Source of the DNA: Agriotes lineatus
Lineage: Eukaryota > Arthropoda > Insecta > Coleoptera > Elateridae
Reading direction: 5' to 3'
Assembly: GCA_940337035.1 (NCBI GenBank)
Contig: CALNHX010000265.1
Location: 1 to 64,000 of the forward strand
DNA: 64,000 bases
Part shown: one piece after another, positions 36,281 through 46,767 of the stretch
Position numbering within the stretch: position 1 is the first letter of the stretch
Layout: each line of letters begins with the position of its first letter
The notes under the pieces: generated by a model
Told to the model about the DNA's origin: nothing
Database searches by the model: none
What the model saw: only the letters and a program-made list of their open reading frames with translations
Position numbers and translations under genes: made by a program

Positions 36281-38013
36281 ATGGCAGGTTCCTCAAAACG
36301 TGTGTGTTACCATAGTGCTAATTTTGAAAAAACTGTTTTGCATTGGTACGAGGAAGCAGAAAGTTATGCAAGTGATGTAGATACTGTTTCGGTGAATGAA
36401 TACATTATATCTGAACACGAAAGTGAATCTGAGCAATCAGAAATCAATGAAAACAGTGGTGAATCAGAACAATCAGAAAACGATGAAAAGAGTGATAGTG
36501 ATGCGAGCATTAAAATTAGAAAAGCAATTATGGTTGGCGCACCTCAAAAGTTTGGTTCTCGCCACGTACGAGAAAATCAATCATACCCATTCTCTCAACT
36601 CAAACGCTTGGGAAAAATGTGAATCCTTTGTCGGTTTGGCAACTACTGTTTACGAATAATATGTTATTGCATATTATGGAATGCACAAATCATAAGTTGT
36701 GTATAATACGAACGAAATGCAAAAATCCAAGTATGCATATGAATACCACCGATTTAATTGAATTGAAAGCATTTTTGGGGCTTCTTATTTTTACTTCGGT
36801 ATTCAATTCGAATCATGAAGACATTCAAACACTTTTCGCAACCGATGGAACGGAAAGAGACATCTTCAGAGCAGTTATGAATATGAAACGATTCGCAATA
36901 TTGCTATCCGCCCTAAGGTTTGATTGTCCAGACGATAGGAGCGAAAGGAAAAAGCAAGAACCAACAGCGCCCATCTCCTATATTTTTAATACATTCATAA
37001 AGAACAGCCAAAGTGTGTATGAAATGGGTCAGTCTGTAACAGTGGATGAAATGCTTGTTAGTTTTAGAGGAAGAATCCCATTCAAAATGTATATGGGTGC
37101 TGCGAAGTGTGGCATCAAAGTTATGGCTCTTACGGATGCGGGCAACAGTTACCTCTACAATGCTTACATATATTGTGGCAAAGACTATGATGGAACAGGA
37201 ACAGAATTTAAGAAATTTTCAAAACCAACACAGTCTGTTTTACGTCTCGCAGAGCCTCTGTTTGGTACAAATCGGAATATAACCGCAGATAGCTGGTTCT
37301 CGTCTGTAGAATTAGTAGACATCTTATTGAAGAATAAACTTACGTATGTAGGTACGTTGAATAAAAATAAAAGAGAAATTCCACCCTCATTTTTACCAAA
37401 GAAAGGAAGAGAAGTTGGTTCAAATTTGTACGGATACCGCAAGGATGCTATGATGATTTCTCACGTAAGAAAGAAGGGTAGAGCAACGATACTAATTTCT
37501 TCGATGCATGATAATGTCTACACCGATTTGGAAACTGGAGAGCGCGAAGCACTTCTATACTATAATGAAAACAAGGGGGATGTAGATTCTCTCAACGAGA
37601 AATGTTCAAAAAGTTCCTCAAGCCGTAGCACACGCAGATGACCCCTCGCAATCTTCCTCCGTATTCTAGATACTTCCAAGATAAATTCCTTTATTTTATA
37701 TCAGTGTTACAAGAAAAACAATGCAGTAAATGAATCTATATTTGTGAAAGAATTAGCATTCAAACTGGTCCAAGAACAAATGGAAAGTCGACTGAAATAT
37801 ATATACACACCTCGCGATGTCCGAGACACAATCGCTCGCATTCTTTGTACACCATTAGAGAATTTGCCAAACGAAAATGATGTGTTAGAAAAGCGAAAAC
37901 CATGCTCTCGGTGCCACAAAGCAACTCATCGGATGACGAAATTCTTGTGTACACAGTGTAGAAAACCAGTATGTCTACAGTGTTCTAAGCCGAAATGTTA
38001 CAACTGTATATAA
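36281..38013 (+). pseudogene. piggyBac-family transposase, disrupted
   Basis: This is a relic of a cut-and-paste transposase of the piggyBac (DDE_Tnp_1_7) family. An acidic N-terminal part opens at 36,281 (ATG) and closes at about 36,620. The catalytic part then continues in another frame (about 36,619-37,641), implying a frameshift near 36,590-36,620. Three aspartates at the expected places are visible: TVDEML (codon 37,045), TADSWF (37,288) and GDVDS (37,585). An in-frame TGA at 37,639-37,641 falls where the family normally has RRW, so this looks like a Trp-to-stop change. The same frame then runs on to 38,013 and ends in a Cys-rich zinc-binding tail (CSRCHK...CTQCRKPVCLQC). No confident terminal inverted repeats or TTAA duplication were found. 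Two breaks mean it is not functional as it stands. Confidence 0.9.
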
Positions 38014-38131
38014 ATAACGAACAACATGTTGAATTATTGTTTAACACAAATGTATTATACAATACAATTTATATTTTTAATGTAATTGTGCGAATAAAGG
38101 TTTCACATTGAGTTTTGGGTTTGTAACAGTA

Positions 38132-38231
38132 TCCTAGACAACACATCAACAAAAGACCAAAACATGTTTAAGCATAGTACCTCATGTTAGAATTAAGGCT
38201 GATGAACTGTATTGATATCTAAATAAAATAA
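38132..38231. repeat. Direct repeat flanking piggyBac relic, right copy
   Basis: Partner of 34,706-34,805. It runs into the outer end of the inverted-repeat arm, whose visible match starts at 38,215 only because the partner arm meets the window edge. Confidence 0.55.
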
Positions 38232-39374
38232 AACACATTGTTACATTGTTACTATATTCTTATTTACCCCTATACACCACAACTGCTTACTTAGTTTTAA
38301 AAAAGTTGATTGATACTGTTCTGCAGGAGATGTTCAATGTTAGACTTAGGCTTACAATTGCATGTATACAACTGGGTGAACTGATCGAGTAAAATTAAAC
38401 AAAAAGTATTTGTATTGCTTTGTTAAAATTTATCAAGTAATAATTTTCAAAGTGTAAGCTTTCCGAATAAACCCAACTATTGACTGTTTCAACTACAGTT
38501 GTAAAATATGTTGTAAATGTATATGTTTCACAGCAATGTAATATACAAAGTCTATCGATTAATATAAAAATTGTAATAAATATATGAAAAATATATGGTT
38601 GTTTAAGAAAAGTTGTTTTATTTCCAGTAAGCACATTTACACTACTTTATATGTGCACCTATGCGAAGAAAGTATATAATTGAACTAATTTGTTAATGCA
38701 ATGACACTGCATGTCAGTAAAAGATACAACAAGTGTCAGATGTGGGATTCGAACCCACGCTCCTTTACAGGAACCAGAGCTTAAATCCAGCGCCTTAGAC
38801 CGCTCGGCCAATCTGACAACAAACGACATACGGGTAAAGTAAGTAGAGACTCAGCTAGTTTAATTCAAGTAAAATAATTAGAAAGAGAGGAACAGGTGAA
38901 AGAAAAGTGCGAAGACAGTATCTAATGTTGATATCATTAAGCAAATACATTAGTAATACATTTTAAGCGAAACGGCTACACACATAAAATGCGTCAAATG
39001 TTTGTTTTATTGTTAGTAGTAGGGTGTGCAGTTTGCAACAAAACAGCAACGAAACTACAAAGTTTGGAGTTTTTGAAATCGAACGAAAGTGAACATGGCT
39101 TAACATCATCAATATTAGTTGTAAATTCGAGCGATTTTATATTTGCTTTAAACAGATTTCAAACATGATTTACCAATATCGAATACTATTTACTTTGAAT
39201 TGAATTAAGGGGTCTAGATGTGGTGTCGACAATGTAATAGGGTTATTTCAAACTCATATTTCAAAATGGTACGCCAATGTTATAACATGGAATATTCAAT
39301 CGACAACAGCCAAACTTCAAAGCTTCAAAAACCGGTTGAAGTGCACATTAATATACAGATTAATTGACATACTG
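38215..39374. repeat. Large inverted repeat, arm A
   Basis: Reverse complement of 62,841-64,000. Position x here corresponds to 102,215 minus x, with no net length difference over 1,160 bp and only scattered substitutions. The match includes a tRNA-Leu, its flanks and the first 386 bp of a metalloproteinase-like relic. The inner boundary is sharp: after ACATACTG this arm continues GAGTGAATG while the other continues CACCTCAAG. The outer boundary cannot be fixed because arm B reaches the end of the window. Confidence 0.95.
38734..38817 (-). tRNA. tRNA-Leu (anticodon TAA)
   Basis: The minus strand folds as a class II tRNA. The acceptor stem is GTCAGAT with ATCTGAC. The D arm GGCCGAGCGGTCTAAGGC is leucine-type. 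The anticodon stem CTGGA pairs with TCTGG around the loop TTTAAGC, giving TAA. There is a long variable arm (TTCCTGTAAAGGA), and the T stem GTGGG pairs with CCCAC around TTCGAAT. Residue 38,734 is the discriminator A, and CCA is not encoded. A Pol III stop TTTT follows about 15 nt downstream. The A and B boxes are intact. It looks functional. Confidence 0.93.
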
Positions 39375-39560
39375 GAGTGAATGATGTGTTACCTGAAGGA
39401 AAAACAAGTCTTCTATTAATGTTAACACATGAAATAGGACATGTTTTAGGCATTCGGCTGTAAAAATCTATCATGTATTTATATTATTGGACCCCAAGCA
39501 ACTTGTCAAACTTTAACCTCTCTGAAGACGACATATACCAAATCGATATTACTACAGTTG
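38989..39560 (+). pseudogene. Matrix-metalloproteinase-like relic
   Basis: Three frames together resemble a matrixin (M10A). From ATG 38,989 there is a hydrophobic signal-peptide-like start (MRQMFVLLLVVGC) and a prodomain-like FALNRFQ, then TGA at 39,166. In another frame, SRCGVDN at about 39,213-39,233 resembles the Cys-switch PRCGVPD, followed by SKWYANVITWNI, as at the start of the catalytic domain. In a third frame, THEIGHVLGI (39,425 onward) carries two of the three zinc ligands of HExxHxxGxxH. The third His is lost just before a TAA. Beyond it, SIMYLYY and FNLSEDDIYQI match the Met-turn and the end of the domain. At least one nonsense change and two frame changes make it inactive. Its first 386 bp lie in the inverted arm; the catalytic part does not. 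Host or viral origin cannot be told. Confidence 0.75.
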
Positions 39561-39597
39561 TGTAAATTTACCTAAGGGATTTTGTACTAAGGTATAG

Positions 39598-40150
39598 AAA
39601 TTATCGTTTTTCTAATAAATCTTCTGCAATGGAGATGTTCCACTAACCATCGACAGATATATGGCACTGCAATGGCTCAGTTTATGGCACTGCTATAGCA
39701 CTGATATGGTGCCGCTATGGCACTGCTATGGCACTGCTATGGGACTGCTATGGTACTGCTATGGCACTGCTATGGCACTGATATGGACTGCTTTGGACCG
39801 CTTTTGGACTGCTTTGGACCGCTTTTTGGACTGCTATGGCACTGCTATGGTACCTATCTGACATATATATTAGGTTGATACTATATCTGTATCAGTCTTT
39901 GTTGTAGCTGTCAGAAATATGGATCTAAGGTTTAATCGTTTTCCTAATAAATCTTCTGCAATGGAGATGTTCCAGCAAACCATCGACAGATATATGGCAC
40001 TGCAATGGCAAAGTTTATGGCACTGCTATGGCACCTATCTGGCATATATATTAGGTTGATACTATATCTGTATCAGTCTTTGTTGTATCTGTCAGAAATA
40101 TAGACCTAAGGTTTAATCGTTTTCCTAATAGATCTTCGGCAATGAGAATG
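39598..40150. repeat. Direct repeats plus 11-bp minisatellite
   Basis: TCTAATAAATCTTCTGCAAT-type segments occur at about 39,605, 39,937 and 40,118. The last two are full copies with a period of about 181 bp that also share ATATATATTAGGTTGATACT. Between copies 1 and 2, about 39,660-39,852 is a minisatellite of GCTATGGCACT with about 15 degenerate units. Confidence 0.85.
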
Positions 40151-40393
40151 TTCCAGCAGTCATTGACACTCCCAATGTTGCTAGAAGAAAAAGAAGAGGC
40201 GATCCCATATGTTCATGTCGAATGCGTCTTGAAAAGGACAGAAAATCGCTATCGTTTCGTTGAATGTTACAAATCCTGTTCTGCAAAGTATGGCAATAAA
40301 CGAGCTTCAAACATAACACCGAGAACCTATTATAAATGCTTTGAATGTAATAAATATTTGTGTAAAGATTGCTTTGAAAACACGCACGAATAG
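40115..40393 (+). pseudogene. Cys-rich tail fragment, piggyBac-like
   Basis: An open frame ends in CYKSC...YYKCFECNKYLCKDCFENTHE (the last Cys pairs at about 40,330-40,385). The spacing of Cys pairs followed by CFExxH resembles the C-terminal zinc-binding tail of piggyBac-type transposases, and the upstream part begins inside the 181-bp repeats. No catalytic domain precedes it. It could be a remnant of another piggyBac-like copy or of an unrelated Cys-rich protein; identification is weak. Confidence 0.35.
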
Positions 40394-40443
40394 GTTACCT
40401 GAAAATTCTAAACACCGCATCCCAATAGATCTGGGTTTGAAAC

Positions 40444-40448
40444 CCCGT
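40444..40448. other. BEL element target-site duplication, left
   Basis: CCCGT, identical to 58,411-58,415. A 5-bp duplication is usual for BEL/Pao integrases. Confidence 0.9.
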
Positions 40449-40922
40449 TGAACAGAGTTGCCTGAGAGGCTGTATCAGGACTCCGTTACTTTGCGCTGAT
40501 TCTATCCCTAATTTTAAGCGCGTAAATGAGACTGAATTTACGCTTTAAGCCAGCTTAGTCAATGACACTTAAAGGGACGACAATAAAACCACCCTTGCAG
40601 CACAGCCTCATGCCCCACAAATATTATGGCTTAGAAAGGGTAGTGAATGAATCAAACATTAAATGCAGATTGTTTTATTATAAAAATAAACTGGTATTTA
40701 TACAAAACTAAAATGCTTAACGAAGTAACAATATCAAAGTTCATATGTACAGTTTACTGGGTCAGAGCGTTTAAATTACAAAACAGCAACGTAGCAATTC
40801 GGCTGTTTTTATTTCCTGCTGGAGCGAAGGTCGCCCACTGAACCGGCCGTTGTAGGTCGGTTTTGTGCATGAGGTGCAGATTGGCAGTTTTCCTGGTCTT
40901 TAACTCGTTGATTGCGTAATAG
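40449..40922 (-). mobile_element. BEL 3' LTR, outer part
   Basis: Matches 57,704 onward. It is interrupted after GCGTAATAG by the nested element; the last four bases (ATAG, 40,919-40,922) are that element's target duplication. An open frame of 64 codons inside both LTR copies is not thought to be a gene. Confidence 0.92.
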
Positions 40923-42023
40923 TATAACCAAGGGGTTGTTTTCCCAACCCCCTGGTTATCAGTTTTACGTGCTGCCACGATGGTGTGATATAGGGGTTGA
41001 TTCAAACCCGTATATCACTAATTGCCCTAAGGGGTCGAAATCTCATCTTCTGACCACTGTGCGATAACTTAGGGGTTGTAGTTACGAGTTATGGTTAAAT
41101 AAAACACCCACAAAAGAATAAATAACTTATATTAAAAGAACTTAAAAATTTGGATCAAGTACAAATTAATTTTACCCTATCTGGTCAATGGTTAATTAAC
41201 TGTAGCTTCGTAAATATAATTGCTCAGAATTACGCTTAAAGTTTATGACATCAATTTACTTTGGAAGGAAAGAATAAACATAGCAGCCCTGGTTAATAAA
41301 ATACACATAAATGACTGACCTTAGTCCAGGTGCCGTTGCTAGAACTTGGAGGGTGAATATTAATTTTATTTATTCGCGGTACGCCCGAATTGACTTAGGA
41401 AATTTAAATATGTTCGACTAGATTTTAGATCCCCTGGTCGGCAATCCTTGAATTTTGAGTAGCTTATCACATGCACTAGTCCCATAACGATTTGAATATA
41501 ACTTTCAATTTTGACTTAGGTTGATTCGCGCTACGCGCGGCGTGCGCCGGACGCGGTACGCCCGAAAACGGCTTTTGTCGGTAATTAGTTCATTATCTCG
41601 CGGGATACGGGAAGACTGCCTGTCCAGTTCGCGTTCCCCAAAAGGTAAGTTTCTTTCGTGAATAGCCGGGAGTTCCCGTTTTGCCAACTTGCCAAAATGG
41701 CTTTATTCTTAGCGGCTCTTGGTACCGCATGAAACCAAACTGACTCATGGGTTCTCACAGTACAGAAATTGCATGTTTGCTGGCGCAGCCCAATTCTAAG
41801 AAAATTCTGCCAGTAAGTTAATATCGAATTTCTTGACTTCCCGGATGCAATTCAACCGTTGCTTGGATTATAACAATGTAACCTTTTACGTGCTTAGTAA
41901 ATGACATTTTGCGTTCGCAATAAATTTAATATATGCAGGAACGGCTTTGTTTCATTCTTCCTCATGACAACTTAAAATCTATAAGATTTATAAATATAAT
42001 GCAATTTCTGGCGGGTTGTTACA
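40923..42023 (-). mobile_element. Nested element 3' LTR
   Basis: 1,101 bp, nearly identical to 49,006-50,106. In element sense it is preceded by a purine-rich stretch, AAAAAGCGGGGAGTAG (complement of 42,024-42,039), a plausible polypurine tract. Confidence 0.93.
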
Positions 42024-43217
42024 CTACTCCCCGCTTTTTAAAAGTAGGCATGTCCTTATGGACATGTCTGCTTTTCGAACAAAAACCCTTGACTTATATG
42101 AGAAATTAAATATTAATGCTGATTATATTGACCCATTTTCCTTAATTTATTGCCCTAAAGTGTCTTTATGCCACATACCGTGTTTTGCGCTCACTTGTTT
42201 TTATTGCTCTGCTTTGTGACGCAGTTGACTTCGCACTACACTCTTTTTTAATATGATTTATCCACTGATTTTGTTTTAATACTCTGCTTTTGAAACACTC
42301 CCGCACTTCGCGTTTCACTACTGTGTTGACGTGGAGTGTCATCCTTCGGCTGTAGGCTGCTGTTTTTCGGATCGGTCTTCTTCCTTCCGATAATTGGTTT
42401 ACTTCCTCCTCTGCATTATCCTATTTTTCTATACTTTTCATTCGTGTTGTCGCCTTTTTAAATTTTTATTTTATTAATCGCACCTCTTCTTTGTATTTAT
42501 TTATGGTTTCCTTACTAGTATTTATTATTTAATCGCGTTAACTATTTATTAATATTATATTATTATTTGTATATATTCGTCTTCGTATTTATTTGTGATT
42601 GTATTATTAATTATTAATTGTTGTGCTTGGAATTTCTTCCCAAAGGTAAGGGAAAAGGAAGGTGCAACAGAGGCTATTGTTGCAGGCATGACGGCCTCCA
42701 GAGTAAAGGATAATTACGGGTTGGAAAACTGTATAAGTGGCTGATTTTATTTAATGATGAGGTGAAAATGTTATCTTCGTTCTTCGATTACTAAGATTTG
42801 AGTCGTTGTTTTATTTATTTGTGATATTACTTCTGCTTCCCATGGTACATTATCTGAGCCTTTTGTCAAATGCGGTGTCTTGTAGTAATCCCATACTATT
42901 TCTTCATAACTGGAATTTACACAATGACTGCTGTATATTCACATGAAACTTCTGAATTTAAGCTAATTTATTTTTCTTCCCAATTTACTGTAGCATAATA
43001 TTCCTTTGTATTCCTTTTTATTGCTGCAGTTACTATAACTTTTGACTACGATTGATCGTCTTCATTGTACGATCCTCATTCGCATTTGGCGTCTTCGGTT
43101 ACTTCACCTACTACGCTTCCTATTGCTGTAGTGGTACCATTAATTAATATTTTTCTTATTACTTCATAATCAATTCTTATATTTTCGTATCTATGTACGC
43201 TTCGTCATTTTTCTTGT

Positions 43218-43368
43218 CCTGGTGCCTTAACAACGGTTCACTGACCTTCGGCTACCCTTGAGGACCTTAATTGCATCCCACATTTGGGTATTTTCCTGGT
43301 ACCTTAAAAGCGGTTCTCTGACCTTCGGCTACCTTTAAGGAACTTTAATGCATCCCATATTGGGTTAT
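43218..43368. repeat. Tandem duplication, period about 75 bp
   Basis: Two copies of CCTGGTGCCTTAA...CTGACCTTCGGCTACC...GCATCCCACATT, starting at 43,218 and 43,293, with several differences. Confidence 0.85.
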
Positions 43369-43680
43369 ATTTTTTGTAACCTCTACCAAAAATGCGTAAA
43401 CTTTATATTGCTTAAATTCATTCCCTTGTATGATTTTTCCTTGTAGTCCTGCTGTGGATTTGGGCAATCGGCTATGTCCTGGCTGGATACTGATGTAATG
43501 TTGTTGGGTTTGTTCCTTTGTATGTTATAATCGCGAACTTGTACGCGCACTATTCACTTGATATTAATGTCAACAACGGTATGAGCATTTTTGTTAACCT
43601 ATCAGTAATATGAATTTTGAATAAGTAATGTTTCTAATTCCCACTTTAAATCTTATAAGTTAAAATCAACTATTAACTTT

Positions 43681-44045
43681 GAAACTCTAATGAGAAACAT
43701 AAAACAAGTTGATAATCATTGAAAAATTAAAATTAAAAAAAATATTCACATGTTATTATATTGAAAATTAAAATTGGTTTCTATTTGCCTAAGCAACCGT
43801 TTCTCTTTTTAGCTTCGCATTCATATTATTAGTGCAAAAAGATTAATTTGCAAATATTATCACTTAATTATAAATTTCATAGTTCTTAGTTAAAATCATA
43901 TTTGTCATTTAAACCATTTCCACTGAAACTCAAATGAGAAACAAAACAAATGTTTGATCCTTGGTTAATCGTATATCGTCATTCTATTGAAAATTAAAAT
44001 TATTTACATTTGATAAACTAACTGTTTCTCCTTTTAGCTTCGCTG
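43681..44045. repeat. Diverged duplication around AATGAGAAAC and CGTTTCTC
   Basis: GAAACTCTAATGAGAAACA, AAAATTAAAATT and AACCGTTTCTCTTTTTAGC occur in order at about 43,681-43,815. They recur with changes at about 43,925-44,045. GAGAAAC and GTTTCTC within each copy are mutually inverted. Confidence 0.65.
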
Positions 44046-45077
44046 TTTATTATTGGTAATAACGTAATTATGTTTAAAAATGTTTTAAATGATTATTTCC
44101 CATTATTCTATTTCTTTGTAATTCCTCCTACGTTAGTAAGCTTTAAAATATTATTATTTCTACTTAATATTAATTCCCATTATTTATTTTTCCTTACGTA
44201 ACTGTACCCTGATATTTATTTTTAAAATATTGTTAGTATTTGTTAATTGTTTTGGTACCGAATAAGAAAATTGTTTTAATATTATCGTATTAATGCTTTT
44301 TACTAACTTCACCTTGAAAAAAATTTACCATAGACAGTGTTTATTTATTTTTTATTTCATCATTGTTAACGTTCTGAAGTACTAACATCGTACTTTATAT
44401 TTATTTATTACTTGATGCTTTTTCTTATTCGTTCCTTATTTTTGGATGTCTATTGGTCGCCTTTTACGACCCGCTAGACTCCTAAGCGGTGGAAATATTC
44501 TAAACCCCGTTGTCCACACAGGGAATATAATTTGGTGTAACTTTTTTTTCATTCTTCTATTTATTTTATTTATTTCTTAATGTTTCCTTATTTACCTTTA
44601 TTATTTATTGTTGCCTTTACGATTTTTATTGTTTATTTGTATTTTATAATAAAGCAACTTCTCAAAAACATACCCGTTATTTGTGTTTAAAAAAAATTAC
44701 TAGTATACCAACTCATATTAAATTATCAAATAATTTAGAAACCTATAAACGCAATTTAAAAAATGGATTGTTGAACAGTCCTTGGATTTAATAACAGAAC
44801 TTATTGAATAATAATTTTTCGTTGTTATTTTTACCTGAATGTTCCTAAAATTTTGACTATTTGCTTATTATTTTATTTTTATTTTTATAAATACCAATGC
44901 TTTATTTTAACATACTTTACCTTACGCCTTGCTTAAGCTTGTGTGTGGCTAATACTGTTAATGTGTGAAATGAATATTGTATTGTTTATTTTTGTATTAT
45001 TTATATATTTTGTTTATTATTTAATAATTATGTAGTTTCATCTCTATTGCTTATTTTTAATCTTTATATTTTTGGCT

Positions 45078-45245
45078 TTGCAGCTTTATTTCGGTGAAAT
45101 TTATATAGTTTTAGCTTCTCAATTTATTTTGGTGAAGTTTATATTTTTTAGCTTTGCACTTTATTTTGGTGAAATTTATATTTTTAGCTTCTCAATTTAT
45201 TTTGGTGAAATTTATATTTTTAGCTTCATGATTTATTTTGGTACG
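45078..45245. repeat. Tandem repeat of TTTTGGTGAAATTTATATTT type
   Basis: About five degenerate copies of a 32-38 bp unit containing TTTATTTTGGTGAAATTTAT and TTTTTAGCTT. Confidence 0.85.
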
Positions 45246-45476
45246 GGAGGTAGTATTAAGTTTATAATAATTTTATTTCCTTTTTCTTCGTATTCTGCAC
45301 TTTCTTGATTTTCTTGAATTTCTTCTTCCTTTTTTTTTCTTCGCCTAAGTTTTGTTTCTTCGATACACAAGGTTTTCACTTACCCATATTTACCTGTTCC
45401 TTTATATTACTTCCTTGGAACACTTCTAAATAATTCGGTACCTTTTTACTTACCCATTTTAAATTTTCCTCCTTTA

Positions 45477-45567
45477 TTTTCTTAGATTCTTCTTTCGAAT
45501 CCCTACCTAATTTTTCTTCCTTATTTTTCTTAGATTCTTCTTTCAAATCCCTACGTAACTTATCTTC
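45477..45567. repeat. Tandem duplication, period 48 bp
   Basis: TTTCTTAGATTCTTCTTTCG, then AATCCCTACCTAA, at 45,477. It is repeated at 45,525 with few changes. Confidence 0.8.
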
Positions 45568-45955
45568 CTTCTTTTTCTTCCTTACTTTATTTTCATAGTT
45601 TTGCTGCAGGATTTATTTTTCTTCTTCTTCACTTAGTTTTCCAACACTGTGGATAAAAATATTGCCTACTTCATTGGCATTTCCATTTATATGCTTTCTC
45701 CTAGCATTTTTACCTTTGTGAACCATGGCTTCCTTACTGAACTTTCTCCTTAGTTCCTTGTCACTTTTCCCGTGACTTTTCCGGCACTGTTTCCAATATC
45801 CTCTTTGCGCACTAAAGAGTTTAAGATTGCGTCTAGGTGATCAGCCTGTATGACGTCCCTCTTTTTATTGGTTTTATTTGCCTTCTTGCTTCCTACTGAT
45901 TCTCTAGCTGCGGATCCTGTTTTCGGTTCCTTTGAGCTTTTTCTTGAGAATCTTC

Positions 45956-46312
45956 GAATTGTGTCACTCCACCTCATGGACAATCCAAGAGCGAGTAATG
46001 TTGCTGAGTGCAACCTCCGTCTCGAACCTCTGCCGATGATTGAGACCCACAATTCCCAACTTTACTTTTTTATGGGTATTCCATCGTTTTTCCCTCCTAC
46101 TTGGGGTTACTGGAATTCCTGAGATTTCTTAAATTTCGCATTGTGTCACTCCACCTCTTGTCGAATGCAAGAGCGAGTAATGTTGCTGAGTGCAACCTCC
46201 GCCTCGAACCTCTGACGATGATTGAGACCCACAATTCCCACTACAATTTTTATGGGTATTCCGTCGTTTTCCCTCCTACCTGGGGTGACTGGAATCCCTG
46301 AAATCTCTTAAT
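45956..46312. repeat. Tandem duplication, period 180 bp
   Basis: Two copies of about 177 bp, sharing GTGTCACTCCACCTC, AAGAGCGAGTAATGTTGCTG and GATTGAGACCCACAATTCCC, start at about 45,956 and 46,136. This is the most conserved duplication in the non-coding part of the element. Confidence 0.9.
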
Positions 46313-46767
46313 TTTTGTACCTGACAGCTATATTTCCTTATTTTTCTTTCTTCTAAAATATCTTCATTATAATCTTCTTGTGTATCGCTATTGTTATTTA
46401 ATACCTCCTCTGTACTTATTTCATTATTAATTTAATTGTACCGCATTTTAAAATTGTTAATCATTGCTTTGGATTGGCGCAAATTGTTAATTCCCTGCCC
46501 CATACTGTTAGGGTGCAGGTGGAAATTTTTTTCACCGTTTTATTATTAATTAGCCAAGCATAACTTAAAATTTTTATTTACCTTATTGTGAGTTCTTCCC
46601 TAGTCCCGCTTTTTTTTTAATTTCCCTCGTAGCTTCTGGAGTTTACCTTCGCCTTAACGTTTCTATTACTGTTAGCGTTATTACCTCAATATTTTGTTGT
46701 ATATTACCTACTATTATAATTGATTTTTTTTCTAACTGTGCGTACCTTTATAATTTTAAAATTTATT

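Larger units (their letters stand above)
42024..46767 (-). other. Non-coding 3' interior of nested element
   Basis: This is 4.7 kb of AT-rich DNA with no pol-like frame on either strand. It holds several local duplications (43,218-43,368, 43,681-44,045, 45,078-45,245, 45,477-45,567, 45,956-46,312) listed below. A segment at about 44,455-44,520 (TCGCCTTTTACGACCCGC ... CCACACAGGG) resembles a tail motif common in insect retroelement copies, from memory only. Short open frames here, including one at 45,850 with a hydrophobic start, are antisense to the element and unsupported. Confidence 0.7.

Noticed and set aside
38395..38634. 79-codon frame present in both inverted arms (also 63,581-63,820)
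   Set aside because: Conservation is explained by the arms being near identical. The differences seen change amino acids, and no family is recognised.
40647..40841. 64-codon frame in the BEL LTR (also 57,902-58,096)
   Set aside because: On the strand opposite to the element's sense and inside the LTR. Its repetition follows from LTR duplication.
41505..41687. 60-codon frame in the nested element LTR (also 49,588-49,770)
   Set aside because: Identical only because the LTRs are nearly identical; there is no known LTR-encoded protein of this type here.
45850..46122. Plus-strand frame with a signal-peptide-like start
   Set aside because: Antisense to the retroelement and overlapping a tandem duplication; the hydrophobic start is likely chance.
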